From: Devosia ginsengisoli
GTDB taxonomy: Bacteria; Pseudomonadota; Alphaproteobacteria; Rhizobiales; Devosiaceae
DNA: 64,000 nt
Assembly (NCBI RefSeq): GCF_024707105.1
Contig: NZ_JANQAJ010000011.1
Coordinates: 941,488 to 1,005,487 of the forward strand
Direction: 5' to 3'
The notes under the pieces were generated by a model that saw only the letters and a program-made list of their open reading frames with translations, searched no databases and was not told the DNA's origin. Every line of letters begins with the position of its first letter. The first letter of the stretch is position 1. Shown here piece after piece: positions 46,471 through 55,092 of the stretch. Made by a program: the position numbers and the translations under genes.

Positions 46471-48627
46471 GTGCAGGATCCGTTCTATACCAAGGAAAAG
46501 CGCAAGAAATCGGGCAGCATGCTCGCCGCCGATGCGTGGCTGGATTCCTCGCTCTACGAATTCTGGCAGGCGCTGGGCCGTGGCTATACGCGCTTCCAGG
46601 ATTTCATGAGCATTTTCCACGTCGCCGGTATCCGCCGCTTCTTCGTGGAAATTCTCAGCGACGGCTTTTCCTTCTTCGCCATCGGCTGCGTGCTGATGGC
46701 GGCCCTGGCCCTGCCCGCCTTCGACGCCACCGCTTCGGGCGAATTCAACAAGGCCGAGGATTATTCGGTCCTGTTCCAGGATCGCTATGGTACCGAGATT
46801 GGCCGCCGCGGCATCCGTTCGGACGATTCCGTCGCCCTCGACGACATGCCCGACTACCTGCTCAAGGCGACGCTGGCCACCGAGGACCGGCGCTTCTACG
46901 ACCATTTCGGCATCGACGTGGTCGGCACGTTGCGCGCGCTGATGAGCAATGCCGCCGGTGACAATTCCACCCAGGGTGGCTCCTCCATCACCCAGCAGCT
47001 CGCCAAGAACCTGTTCCTCTCCTCGGAGCGCACGCTGGAGCGCAAGATCATCGAGGCTTTCCTCGCCGTCTGGCTGGAATGGCACTATTCCAAGGACCAG
47101 ATTCTCAAGCTCTATTTCGACCGCGCCTATATGGGCGGCGGCAATTTCGGCGTGGTGGCGGCCTCCGACTACTATTTCGGCAAGAAGGTGCAGGACATCA
47201 ACCTGGCCGAGGCCGCCATGCTGTCCGGCCTGTTCAAGGCCCCGACCCGCTATGCGCCCCACGTCGATCTGGCTGCCGCACGCGGCCGCGCCAATCTGGT
47301 CCTTTCCAACATGGTGGCGGCCGGCTTCCTCACCGAGGGCCAGGTCACTGCGGCACGGCGTCATCCGGCCACCCCGATCAGCCGAGCCGACGATGCCAAT
47401 TCTCCCAATTACTTCCTCGACTGGGCCTTCGAGCAATCCAAGGACCTGATCGAGGCGCATCACCACGCGAGCAACAATTTCGTCGTCCGTACCACGATCG
47501 ACACCACGCTACAGAAATATGCCGAAGAGGCCGTGGTCTCGACCATTCTCGAACAGGGCGCGCAATACGATGTCAGCCAGGCCGCCATGGTGGTCACCGA
47601 TACCCAGGGCGCCATTCGCGCCATGGTCGGCGGCACCGACTATGCCAAGAGCCAGTTCAACCGCGCCATCGTCTCCACCCGCCAGCCCGGTTCGGCCTAC
47701 AAGATCTTCGTCTATTCCGAAGCCTTCGAGCAATTGGGCCTGACGCCCAGCGATCTGATCACCGACCGCCCGGTCTGCATCGGCGACTGGTGCCCGGTCA
47801 ATTACGGCCGCAACTACAAGGGTACGGTCACCCTGGCCAGCGCCTTTGCCCAGTCGCTCAACACGGTCCCCGTCACCCTCTCGATCAAGACCGGTCGCGA
47901 GCCCATTGCCGCACTCAGCCACCGCATGGGCCTGCAGGCCGATTATCCGGTCACCCGCTCGCTGGCGCTGGGCGTCGCCTCGGTGTCGGTGCTGGACATG
48001 ACCTCGTCCTATGCCGTGCTCGCCAATCACGGCTACAAGACCCCGGGCTATGGCATTACCCGCATGACCACCCTCAATGGCGAACTGGTCTATGAGGTCG
48101 ATCCCGATGCCCCGCGCGAGCGCGTGCTCAGCGAAACCACCGTGGCCAACATGAATTCCATGCTGCGTGGCGTCGTCACCGGCGGCACCGGCACCCGCGC
48201 CCGCATCGAGGGCGTGCCCGTGCTCGGCAAGTCCGGCACCACCTCATCCTACCGCGATGCCTGGTTCTGCGGCTTTACCGGCAACTACGTCGCCGCCGTT
48301 TGGATGGGCAATGACGACTATCATGCCACGCGCAACCTCACCGGCGGTACGCTGCCCGCCATGGCCTGGCAGAAATTCATGGCCTATGCCCATACCAATA
48401 TCGAAATCCTGCCGGTCTTCGGCGTCGATTTCGTGCCCGAACCGCAGGTGGTCGCCGAAGCCGATCCCGATGCGCTGGAAGAAGAAATCATCCAGCGCCC
48501 CCCCAGCCTCACCCCTGCCGCCGCCCGCAAACTGGTCGACCTGGCCGGGCGGTTTGCGGCGACGCTGGAGACCGCCGTGCCGGCAGGGCATCAGGCGAGC
48601 GTGCCGGCCGGGATGCAGGGGATGTAG
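46471..48627 (+). CDS. Bifunctional penicillin-binding protein (GT51 transglycosylase/transpeptidase)
   Basis: 718 aa. It polymerises and cross-links peptidoglycan in the periplasm. A membrane helix (SFFAIGCVLMAALALPAF) near residue 70 anchors it. GT51 motifs: ATEDRRFYDHFGID, QGGSSITQQLAKNLF and ERKIIEAFLAVWLEW. The transpeptidase has SxxK in RQPGSAYKIF, SxN in AQSLNTVP and KSGTTSSYRD. Start is GTG 46471 or the TTG just before it, with GGGGA about six bases upstream. It belongs to the PBP1 class, but the subtype (1A/1B/1C) is not assigned. Confidence 0.9.
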   Translation: MQDPFYTKEKRKKSGSMLAADAWLDSSLYEFWQALGRGYTRFQDFMSIFHVAGIRRFFVEILSDGFSFFAIGCVLMAALALPAFDATASGEFNKAEDYSVLFQDRYGTEIGRRGIRSDDSVALDDMPDYLLKATLATEDRRFYDHFGIDVVGTLRALMSNAAGDNSTQGGSSITQQLAKNLFLSSERTLERKIIEAFLAVWLEWHYSKDQILKLYFDRAYMGGGNFGVVAASDYYFGKKVQDINLAEAAMLSGLFKAPTRYAPHVDLAAARGRANLVLSNMVAAGFLTEGQVTAARRHPATPISRADDANSPNYFLDWAFEQSKDLIEAHHHASNNFVVRTTIDTTLQKYAEEAVVSTILEQGAQYDVSQAAMVVTDTQGAIRAMVGGTDYAKSQFNRAIVSTRQPGSAYKIFVYSEAFEQLGLTPSDLITDRPVCIGDWCPVNYGRNYKGTVTLASAFAQSLNTVPVTLSIKTGREPIAALSHRMGLQADYPVTRSLALGVASVSVLDMTSSYAVLANHGYKTPGYGITRMTTLNGELVYEVDPDAPRERVLSETTVANMNSMLRGVVTGGTGTRARIEGVPVLGKSGTTSSYRDAWFCGFTGNYVAAVWMGNDDYHATRNLTGGTLPAMAWQKFMAYAHTNIEILPVFGVDFVPEPQVVAEADPDALEEEIIQRPPSLTPAAARKLVDLAGRFAATLETAVPAGHQASVPAGMQGM

Positions 48628-48630
48628 TTA

Positions 48631-48659
48631 TTGACTACAATGTAGTCCCGAGCTACATT
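48631..48659 (+). promoter_or_regulatory. Promoter with palindromic operator for the RelE/Xre toxin-antitoxin pair
   Basis: TTGACT (48631-48636), 17-bp spacer, TACATT (48654-48659). The spacer holds ACTACAATGTAGT (48634-48646), a 13-bp palindrome with an odd centre. A TACAT half-site lies at the -10. The predicted transcript start is about one base before the GTG at 48667. Confidence 0.6.
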
Positions 48660-48666
48660 TAGGCTT

Positions 48667-48915
48667 GTGAAGCCAGTCGTCTACACCAAAGCCGCGCTGC
48701 GCACCCTTGGCCGCCTGCCGCAAAACACCGCGCGGCGCATTCGCGACAAGATTCACGAGTTCGCCGCCGAGCCATCGTCCCAGGCCAACAATATAAAGGC
48801 CCTGCACGGCAGCAACCTGATCCGGCTTCGCGTTGGTGACTGGCGAGTCATCATGGATGATGGCGTCGTCCTTGAAATTCTGGAGATCGGGCCGAGAGGC
48901 AGTATCTATGGGTAA
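48667..48915 (+). CDS. RelE/ParE-superfamily toxin
   Basis: 82 aa, starting GTG. The fold of RelE-like mRNA interferases is recognisable: YTKAALRTLGRLPQNTARRI (helices), ALHGSNLIRLRVGDWRVIMD (strands, with the catalytic-region arginines) and LEILEIGPRGSIY. In this family the toxin comes first and cleaves mRNA on the ribosome when free. It is followed 12 bases later by its antitoxin. There is no ribosome binding site upstream, so translation may be leaderless. Confidence 0.82.
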   Translation: MKPVVYTKAALRTLGRLPQNTARRIRDKIHEFAAEPSSQANNIKALHGSNLIRLRVGDWRVIMDDGVVLEILEIGPRGSIYG

Positions 48916-48927
48916 GGGAGATCGCTG

Positions 48928-49269
48928 TTGAACGAAATGATCACAATTCCACGTGCCGAATACGATCGCCTCCGCGAGGCAGCCGAAGATCTTGCCGATC
49001 TTGAGACTTACAATCGTATCAAGGCCGACCTTGCGGCAGGCCGCGAAGAGCTGATTCCATCCGAATTTGTCGACCGCATGATCGACGGCGAGAGCCCGGT
49101 CCGTGTATTCCGCAACCTGCGCGGCATGACCCAGTCCGCCCTGGCCGCCGCATCCGGCGTCAATCGCGTGCAGATCGCCGACATTGAAGCCCGGCGCAAA
49201 ACCGGCTCCGTCGAAACCCTGCGCAAGCTGGCCGAAGCCCTGCGCGTCACAATCGACGATCTGATTTGA
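48928..49269 (+). CDS. Xre-family HTH antitoxin
   Basis: 113 aa. An N-terminal helical part that binds the toxin (PRAEYDRLREAAEDLADLE) is followed by the Xre HTH (GMTQSALAAASGVNRVQIADI, split as GMTQSALAAASGV and NRVQIADIEARRKTGS). The start is TTG 48928, with AAGGGAG at 48914-48920 correctly spaced; ATG 48937 is the alternative. It forms a type II module with the toxin and likely binds the palindrome at 48634-48646. Confidence 0.82.
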   Translation: MNEMITIPRAEYDRLREAAEDLADLETYNRIKADLAAGREELIPSEFVDRMIDGESPVRVFRNLRGMTQSALAAASGVNRVQIADIEARRKTGSVETLRKLAEALRVTIDDLI

Positions 49270-49328
49270 TGTCAGACCCATCCTAAAACCGCGATATCGC
49301 CAGGCAAGCAGATGGCAAAGGAACTCTG

Positions 49329-49542
49329 ATGCCCCTCGAAACCACCAAGTTTGATATTCAGGACTTCCTCAAAACCCCGGAAGATCGGGCGCCCGTGAAG
49401 GACTTTACAAGGCCTCAGCGACAAGGGTGACCCGCGCCTCTCCACCCTGCTGGGAGTCATGCGGGCACTGGGGCTGCAGCTATCGGCCCGTGCGGCCAAT
49501 GACGACCACGATGGTCCAACCCAATTGACCGGTGGCCAATAA
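49329..49542 (+). pseudogene. Remnant of a HigA-type 'addiction module antidote' gene
   Basis: MPLETTKFDIQDFLKTPEDR at the start and then, in other frames, a late part (KGDPRLSTLLGVMRALGLQL, ending in TAA 49540-49542) match the two ends of the antidote family whose members run to about 100 aa. The middle HTH is missing and at least two frame changes are needed, so this is decayed. A stop (TGA) occurs at about codon 34 of the first frame. It lies beside an intact toxin-antitoxin pair. Confidence 0.65.
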
Positions 49543-49646
49543 CCGCCCTTCCGCCTCCCCGCCCCCCCTTGCTACAACCAGTCCAGCTACTCCGCGCTCA
49601 GGTTCCGCCGCCCATGCCGATTCCAGCATTTCCGAGCCGCTGAACC

Positions 49647-50219
49647 GTGCGCTTCGTATTCTACCTGCTCATGATGATTGCGGTGGCGCTGGGGGTCGGG
49701 TTCGGCCTCAGCTATTATGCCCTCACCGACGGGCGCCTGTTCGGCGTGGCGCAGGTGGGGCCGTGGGCCGCCTGGCCCGATGTCGGCGCCAACGCGCCCA
49801 ATCCCTATACGCGCGGCCATCTCGCGCGCACCGCCGCCTTCGAGCTCGGCCAGTCCGAGGGCCTGCAATTCACTGCCACGTCGGATAGCGACGGCCAGCC
49901 GCTCACCCGCAACTGCACCTATCGCATCGACGGCAAGACCCCGCTCGCCACCTTCTGGACCCTGGTGGCGCAGGACGAGGCCGGCATCAATATCGCCGCG
50001 CCCGATGTCACCCCCGCCATGCGCAGCAGCGCCATTGCCCGTGCCGAAGATGGCTCCATCATCATCAATGTCGGCACGCAGATCCAGCCCCTCAACTGGC
50101 TGGAGCTGACCGGCGAAGGTCCGTTCAAGCTGGTGCTGACCCTTTACGACACCGCTGCCTTTTCCGGCTTTTCCAGCGATGCCTCGATGCCATCGATCAT
50201 CCGTGGGGCATGCGCATGA
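49647..50219 (+). CDS. DUF1214 domain membrane-anchored protein
   Basis: 190 aa starting GTG. An N-terminal membrane helix (FYLLMMIAVALGVGFGLSYY) is followed by a conserved region (NAPNPYTRGHLARTAAFEL, GQPLTRNCTYRIDGKTP, TFWTLVAQDEAG). This is a DUF1214 protein, function unknown. It overlaps the next gene by ten bases. In some relatives DUF1254 and DUF1214 occur in one chain; here they are two genes. Confidence 0.8.
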   Translation: MRFVFYLLMMIAVALGVGFGLSYYALTDGRLFGVAQVGPWAAWPDVGANAPNPYTRGHLARTAAFELGQSEGLQFTATSDSDGQPLTRNCTYRIDGKTPLATFWTLVAQDEAGINIAAPDVTPAMRSSAIARAEDGSIIINVGTQIQPLNWLELTGEGPFKLVLTLYDTAAFSGFSSDASMPSIIRGACA

Positions 50220-50761
50220 TCCGCTTCCTGCTCTGGCTGCTGGGTGGCGTGGTGCTGGGCGGCATCATCCATATCGTGGTCATCCTCACCCTGCCGGCCC
50301 TGGCCGAACAGTCGGTGTGGAGCCGCGTGGCCGATCTCGATGCCGATAACCGCATGGTCATCCTGCCCCGCGTCGTGGCCGGCGAGCCCAATTCGCTGGG
50401 GCTCGACCCCGCCCTGGCCTACGGCCTCTGCCGCGTCGATCTGGACAATGGCCCCGCCTATGTCAGCGGCGTGCTGCCCGAGGCCTTCTGGTCGGTAGCC
50501 TTGTTCAACACGTCCGGCATCGTCACCTATTCGACCACCAATCGCGACGGCATCGGCAAGACGCTCGAACTGGGCATTTTCAACGCGGCCCAGACACGCC
50601 TGCTGGCCCAGCAGCAGCTCGACATCGCCGAAGGCCTGCTCGTGGTCGAATCCACCAGCGACCAGCTCCTCATCCTCGTCCGCCTCGCCCCGCCCCACCA
50701 GGCCATGCGCCACCGCTTCGAACAGGAACTGTCCGAAGTCGAATGCGGCACGCGGGGCTAG
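50210..50761 (+). CDS. DUF1254-type membrane-anchored protein
   Basis: 183 aa. An N-terminal helix (IRFLLWLLGGVVLGGIIHIV) is followed by DGPVRVSA-like elements: DNGPAYVSGVLPEAFWSVAL and FNTSGIVTYSTTNRDGIG. It forms a pair with the preceding DUF1214 protein. Function unknown; both probably face the periplasm. Confidence 0.75.
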   Translation: MRMIRFLLWLLGGVVLGGIIHIVVILTLPALAEQSVWSRVADLDADNRMVILPRVVAGEPNSLGLDPALAYGLCRVDLDNGPAYVSGVLPEAFWSVALFNTSGIVTYSTTNRDGIGKTLELGIFNAAQTRLLAQQQLDIAEGLLVVESTSDQLLILVRLAPPHQAMRHRFEQELSEVECGTRG

Positions 50762-50983
50762 AAGCGCCGGCGGCGACAGGCCTCCATCGGCAATATCTTG
50801 CCAAATTCCCGCGAACCCTCGGCAACGAATTGCCGATGCGCCGATAAAACGCGCCCATCTGCAGGTTTTTCCGTTTGGCACGCGACTTGCGAAGAGGAGG
50901 GCACCGGACCCGAGGAGAGCACGCGGCTCCATTTTTCGACCCGCCTGCATGGGCCGGAGTCTGACTATTTGAGGAGCAATATT

Positions 50984-52546
50984 GTGACGAACTTTTCCAG
51001 AACGACCAGGAGATTGCTGAATGCGACCCTCGTGACATTGGGGGTTGCCGCCGCCGGTCCTGCATTCGCGCAGATGGATGACGGCCCCGCCACCGCCGAG
51101 CAATTCGGCGTTGGCCTGCCCCGCGATCACGCCACGACGCTGTTCAGCGACGAGCAATATCCCGAATTCCCCCTGAAGCCGGGCCAGGAGGCCTATGCGG
51201 ACATCGACGGCCCCCGCATGAAGCAGGATATCGTCAACCTCTCCGCCATCGCGCTCGACTATCGGGACAGTGTGAACAGCCAGTGGTGGGGGCGGTTCCC
51301 CGGCACCGACGCCGACCGCGAGGGCATGAAATACATGACGGACGAATATGAGCGTCTGGGCATGACCATCGAAACCATACCCTTCGTCATCCCGCAGGAC
51401 TGGCGCCCCAATGGCTGGACGGCCAGCTATACCGTCGATGGGGGCGAGCCAGTCACGCTGAACACGGTCTTCCCCGCTTCCGGGACGATGGGCACGAATG
51501 CGGAAGACCTGACGGCCGAAGCCATCTGGGTGGGTATCGGCGCCGAGGCCGACTTCCTTGGCCGCGACGTGGCGGGCAAGGCCGTCGTCATCTACTCCAC
51601 CTTCGTGCCGGGCGGACGAAGCCACTCGGCTTCCGATCGCGCTGGCCTGTTCGATGCCAATACGCGCGCGAAGGATCTTGGCGCGGCCATGATCATCAAT
51701 GTGATCGCGGTGCCCGGCAATGGCCAGTTCCAGCCTGAGGGCGGGATCAAGGAAGTCCCCCAGGTCACCATCAGCCAGGACGAGGGTTTTGCGCTGCGGG
51801 ATCGGCTCGGCGCCGGTGAAACCGTGGAGTTCACCCTCAATCTCGACCTGCCCGAAACCCTCAATGTGGAGACGGCCTATACCATCGCCACATTGCCCGG
51901 CTCGAGCGAGGAGGAGATCATGGTCCTGGCCCATACAGACGGCTACTTCCAGGCCGCAACGGACAATAATTCCGGCATGGCCAGCGCGCTCGAAATCGCC
52001 CGCCATTATGCGGCACTGCCGGTGGAGGAACGCCCCAGGACGATGAAGTTCATCTCCTTCCCCGACCATCACCATGGTGATGCCGAAGAAGGGGTGGAAA
52101 GCGACTATTTCCAGGAGCAATACGATTGGAGCAAGGTCGCGCTCAAGCTCACCATGGAGCATCCGTCCGAGACCCTGCTCTACATGTATAACGAGAACCT
52201 GACGCCTACCAACAGCATGAGCGCCTCGCGCTGGAATGCCCTTGGCAGCGTCGAATTCGAGGAGATGGCGCTGCAGAAGCTCGTGGACTTCGGTGTCTCG
52301 GTTTACGGCGTCGAGGATGGGCCCAAGAATGGCGGCCTGGCCCCGTCATTCCACATCATCAACCATGTGATCTATCACACCAGCCTCGACACGCCCGAAC
52401 TGGTGCCGACCGAGGGCATGGTGCGCTCGACGCGGGCCTTCGCGGCGATCATCGATGCCGTCAACGAGATGACGCTCGATGAGCTTCGCGGCTCCGGCTT
52501 CCCGCCGGAAGACAGTCGAGGCAATGTCCTCGGCCCCATCCACTGA
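50984..52546 (+). CDS. M28-family metallopeptidase, secreted
   Basis: 520 aa from GTG 50984 (AGGAG seven bases upstream). It has a cleavable signal peptide (LLNATLVTLGVAAAGPAFAQ). A PA-like insert lies around 160-260 (DFLGRDVAGKAVVIY, GAAMIINVIAVPG). The di-zinc peptidase domain has H317 (LAHTDGYF), D327 (TDNNSGMAS), DAEEGVES and a C-terminal H (HVIYHTSLDTPELV). It probably cleaves N-terminal residues of peptides in the periplasm. The frame is open to 50798, but that part is not conserved-looking. Confidence 0.82.
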   Translation: MTNFSRTTRRLLNATLVTLGVAAAGPAFAQMDDGPATAEQFGVGLPRDHATTLFSDEQYPEFPLKPGQEAYADIDGPRMKQDIVNLSAIALDYRDSVNSQWWGRFPGTDADREGMKYMTDEYERLGMTIETIPFVIPQDWRPNGWTASYTVDGGEPVTLNTVFPASGTMGTNAEDLTAEAIWVGIGAEADFLGRDVAGKAVVIYSTFVPGGRSHSASDRAGLFDANTRAKDLGAAMIINVIAVPGNGQFQPEGGIKEVPQVTISQDEGFALRDRLGAGETVEFTLNLDLPETLNVETAYTIATLPGSSEEEIMVLAHTDGYFQAATDNNSGMASALEIARHYAALPVEERPRTMKFISFPDHHHGDAEEGVESDYFQEQYDWSKVALKLTMEHPSETLLYMYNENLTPTNSMSASRWNALGSVEFEEMALQKLVDFGVSVYGVEDGPKNGGLAPSFHIINHVIYHTSLDTPELVPTEGMVRSTRAFAAIIDAVNEMTLDELRGSGFPPEDSRGNVLGPIH

Positions 52547-52573
52547 CCTGGCAAGGGGGCGCAAGCCCCCTTC

Positions 52574-53311
52574 TCATTTCCCCCGCAGATAAGGCCGCAT
52601 CGCCGCGGCATGCTGCGCGGCGAATTCCAGTCGCCTGATCCATTGCAGCGGCTCGTCATCGCCACTGTCTTCTGCGTCGCCGAATTCTTCCACCGTCCGG
52701 TAGAACAGCGCATGGGACTCGGCATAGCCCAGCGCCATCCCCGCCCCACGCACCAGCAGCGGCCAGTCGACATCATTGGCCAGCGTATCAACCCGGCTCT
52801 CCCGCACGATCAGGTCGGCCGCCGCCGGCGACAGGCGGCGAATGGCGAACATCAGGTCCCAGTTCTCCCCGGTCAGCAGGGCGTGGACATGGTTGACCAG
52901 CCGCTCGCTCTGCTGCAGCCGCTGCGGCTCGCGCGCCAGCGCCTCGGGTGAACGCCCCACCACCAGCATGTCGACCTCCGGCTGCTCGGCCAGCACATGG
53001 CTCAGGTCTTCCGGATCGCATTCGATCCAGCGCAGCATGTGGTCGAAATCGGCATAAAGCGCCGGCCGCCCCGCCGCCATGGCCACCGCATCGCGCCGCG
53101 CCTTGCCGATAATGGCCTCGCCCGCCGCATGGGTCATGATATCAGCGCCCAGTGCCTCCAGTTCCGCCAGCACTTCGGGCCTGGTCGCATCCGACACATT
53201 CAGGGCGATATGCGGAAAAATCTGCCGCAAGGAACCGGCCAGCCGCCGCGTGGCCGGCGCGAGCCGTCCTACCGGATCATGCACCGTGGCGGTCAGCACA
53301 ATGGCGTCCAT
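52574..53311 (-). CDS. Hypothetical protein, possibly nucleotide-sugar-transferase-like fold
   Basis: 245 aa. The N-terminus (AIVLTATVHDPVGRLAPATRR), ALYADFDHMLRWIECDPEDL and VEFGRSPEAL-like stretches recall a GT-A fold with a DxD-like ADFD, but no family was firmly recognised. ATG 53311 is preferred over TTG one codon earlier. No signal peptide. Confidence 0.55.
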   Translation of the reverse strand: MDAIVLTATVHDPVGRLAPATRRLAGSLRQIFPHIALNVSDATRPEVLAELEALGADIMTHAAGEAIIGKARRDAVAMAAGRPALYADFDHMLRWIECDPEDLSHVLAEQPEVDMLVVGRSPEALAREPQRLQQSERLVNHVHALLTGENWDLMFAIRRLSPAAADLIVRESRVDTLANDVDWPLLVRGAGMALGYAESHALFYRTVEEFGDAEDSGDDEPLQWIRRLEFAAQHAAAMRPYLRGK

Positions 53312-53336
53312 CAAACCCGATCTCCGCCCACGTCAG

Positions 53337-53717
53337 TCATTGCTGGTTCTGCGGCAGCCCGTCCGCGATGTCGTAATAGTCGCCCTTGTCGGCCACAAAG
53401 ATATGCATGGCGAGCTTCACATGCGTCGGCGTGTCGAAGGCCCCCATATAGATGCCGATCCAGTCCCGCTGCGGCGGATCGAAAAACAGCGACGATCCGC
53501 AGATTGCGCAGAAGCCGCGCCGCACCTTCTCCGACGACCAGAACCAGGTCACATGCTCCTCGCCGGACACGGTGAGTGCACTGCGCTTCACATCGGTGCC
53601 GGCTTCATAATGTCCGGTATGCTTGCGGCACTTCGTGCAATGGCAGGCCGTCGGCGCCGCCAGATCACCCTCGACGGTGAAGCGCACCGCGCCGCACAGG
53701 CAGGACCCCTTATGCAT
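53337..53717 (-). CDS. GFA (glutathione-dependent formaldehyde-activating) family protein
   Basis: 126 aa. The zinc-binding cysteines fit the GFA/CENP-V fold: GSCLCGAVRF (residues 4-13), TACHCTKCRKHTG (23-35) and FCAICGSSLFF (near 70-80). Members of this superfamily are often annotated as formaldehyde-activating enzymes, but most have unproven function. It has its own start ATG at 53717. Confidence 0.87.
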   Translation of the reverse strand: MHKGSCLCGAVRFTVEGDLAAPTACHCTKCRKHTGHYEAGTDVKRSALTVSGEEHVTWFWSSEKVRRGFCAICGSSLFFDPPQRDWIGIYMGAFDTPTHVKLAMHIFVADKGDYYDIADGLPQNQQ

Positions 53718-53783
53718 GTCATCCCCTCTAGCCAGCCGGAAGTGTTCATTTCGACTTGTTCATTCGTCCGGCGCTTTGGCCCA

Positions 53784-53898
53784 CCCCCACCCTTTGATCC
53801 CTCCCCACAAGGGGGGAGGGAGACGATGAACACGGGCGTCAGCGCTGGCGCCTCCCTCCCCTTGATGGGGAGGGATTGAGGGTGGGGTGACGGAAGCC
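53784..53898. repeat. Palindromic intergenic repeat, family 3, copy 2
   Basis: CCCCCACCCTTTGATCCCTC, CCCACAAGGGGGGAGGGAGA and the mirrored end CTCCCTCCCCTTGATGGGGA followed by GGGATTGAGGGTGGGG. It is the same family as the repeat inside the ccm operon. It lies in the gap of about 257 bp between the GFA and ddl genes, where nothing else was recognised. Confidence 0.75.
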
Positions 53899-53974
53899 AC
53901 AGAAGTCCGACGCCCCGCCCTCCGGCCAACCGGGGCACAATAGCGCCCGCGCGAGATGGTGCAATCCTGCCCCG

Positions 53975-55033
53975 TCAGCCGCCGCGCGCCAGTCCATGCT
54001 CCACCAGCCGGTCGATCACATCAGCATAGCCGACGCCGCTGGCATTCATCACCTTGGAATACATGCTGATATCGGTGAAACCGGGAATGGTGTTGATCTC
54101 GTTGACCAGGAATTTCAGGTCTTCGGTCACGAAGAAATCCACCCGCGCCATGCCATCGCAGCCCAGCGCCCGGAACGCCCTGGCGGCTGCCGCCTGCATC
54201 GCGGCCTCGACCGTTTCGGGCAGGCTGGCCGGCACCAGCAGGGCCGCCCCGTCGGCATCGATATACTTGGCCTCATAGGTGTAAAAGCCGTGGCTTGCGG
54301 CCGGCACGACCTCGCCCATGCGGGAGACGAACAAGCTCCCGTCCTTGTCCTCCAGCACCGCGCATTCCACTTCGCGGCCGGCAATGAAGGCCTCGGCCAG
54401 CAGCTTGCTGTCATGCTTGAAGCCTTCGACGAGAGCAGCCCGATAGTCGGCCTCCGACGACACCTTGCTGACACCCACCGACGAGCCCTGCCGCGCCGGC
54501 TTGATGAAGATCGGCAGGCCCAGCGCATCCCGCAGCGCAGCGAAGTCCGGGGCAGTATCCGGCACAATGGTGACCGACGCCGCGACGGGCGCCCCGGCCT
54601 CCTTCAGCAGCCGTTTGGCAAGGTCCTTGTCGAGCGCATTGGCCGAGCCGGCAATGCCGCAGCCCACCAGCGGCACCCGCGCCACCGCCGCCAGTCCCTG
54701 CACCGAGCCGTCCTCGCCCCACAGGCCATGCAACACCGGAAACAGGATATCGATATCGGGCAAGGCGTAAGCCGCGCCATCGGTCGGCAGTGCCAGCACC
54801 CGCCCGCGCCCACCCGGCACAAGGCAGAGTTCTGTGCCTGTAGCCGGTTGGGCCGGCACGCCGTCATCAAAACTGCTGAGCAGCCAATGACCTTCGCGCG
54901 TCACGAAAACAGGCACGGCGTCGTAGCGAGCGGGGTCCAGCGCAGCCAGCACATTGGTGGCAGACAGTACCGAAACATCGTGTTCGGCCGACCGTCCACC
55001 GAACAAAACCGCGATACGCACCCGTTCACCCAT
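53975..55033 (-). CDS. ddl: D-alanine--D-alanine ligase
   Basis: 352 aa. ATP-grasp ligase making the D-Ala-D-Ala end of peptidoglycan precursors. Motifs: VRIAVLFGGRSAEHDVSVLS (6-25), HGLWGEDGSVQGL, ALDKDLAKRLLKEAGAPV, PIFIKPARQGSSVGVSKV, CDGMARVDFFVTED and FLVNEINTIPGFTDISMYSK. All magnesium and nucleotide sites look intact. ATG 55033 is preferred because GGAG sits at its usual distance; ATG 55039 would start too close to it. Confidence 0.94.
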   Translation of the reverse strand: MGERVRIAVLFGGRSAEHDVSVLSATNVLAALDPARYDAVPVFVTREGHWLLSSFDDGVPAQPATGTELCLVPGGRGRVLALPTDGAAYALPDIDILFPVLHGLWGEDGSVQGLAAVARVPLVGCGIAGSANALDKDLAKRLLKEAGAPVAASVTIVPDTAPDFAALRDALGLPIFIKPARQGSSVGVSKVSSEADYRAALVEGFKHDSKLLAEAFIAGREVECAVLEDKDGSLFVSRMGEVVPAASHGFYTYEAKYIDADGAALLVPASLPETVEAAMQAAAARAFRALGCDGMARVDFFVTEDLKFLVNEINTIPGFTDISMYSKVMNASGVGYADVIDRLVEHGLARGG

Positions 55034-55092
55034 GACCATCTCCAGACTGTCCGCGCCTGCCGCAAGGCAGATTCGCCATACAGTCTTGTGGC

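Noticed and set aside
49272-49499. Minus-strand ORF of 75 codons opposite the antidote remnant
   Set aside because: No pattern on this strand; the plus strand retains both recognisable ends of the antidote family.
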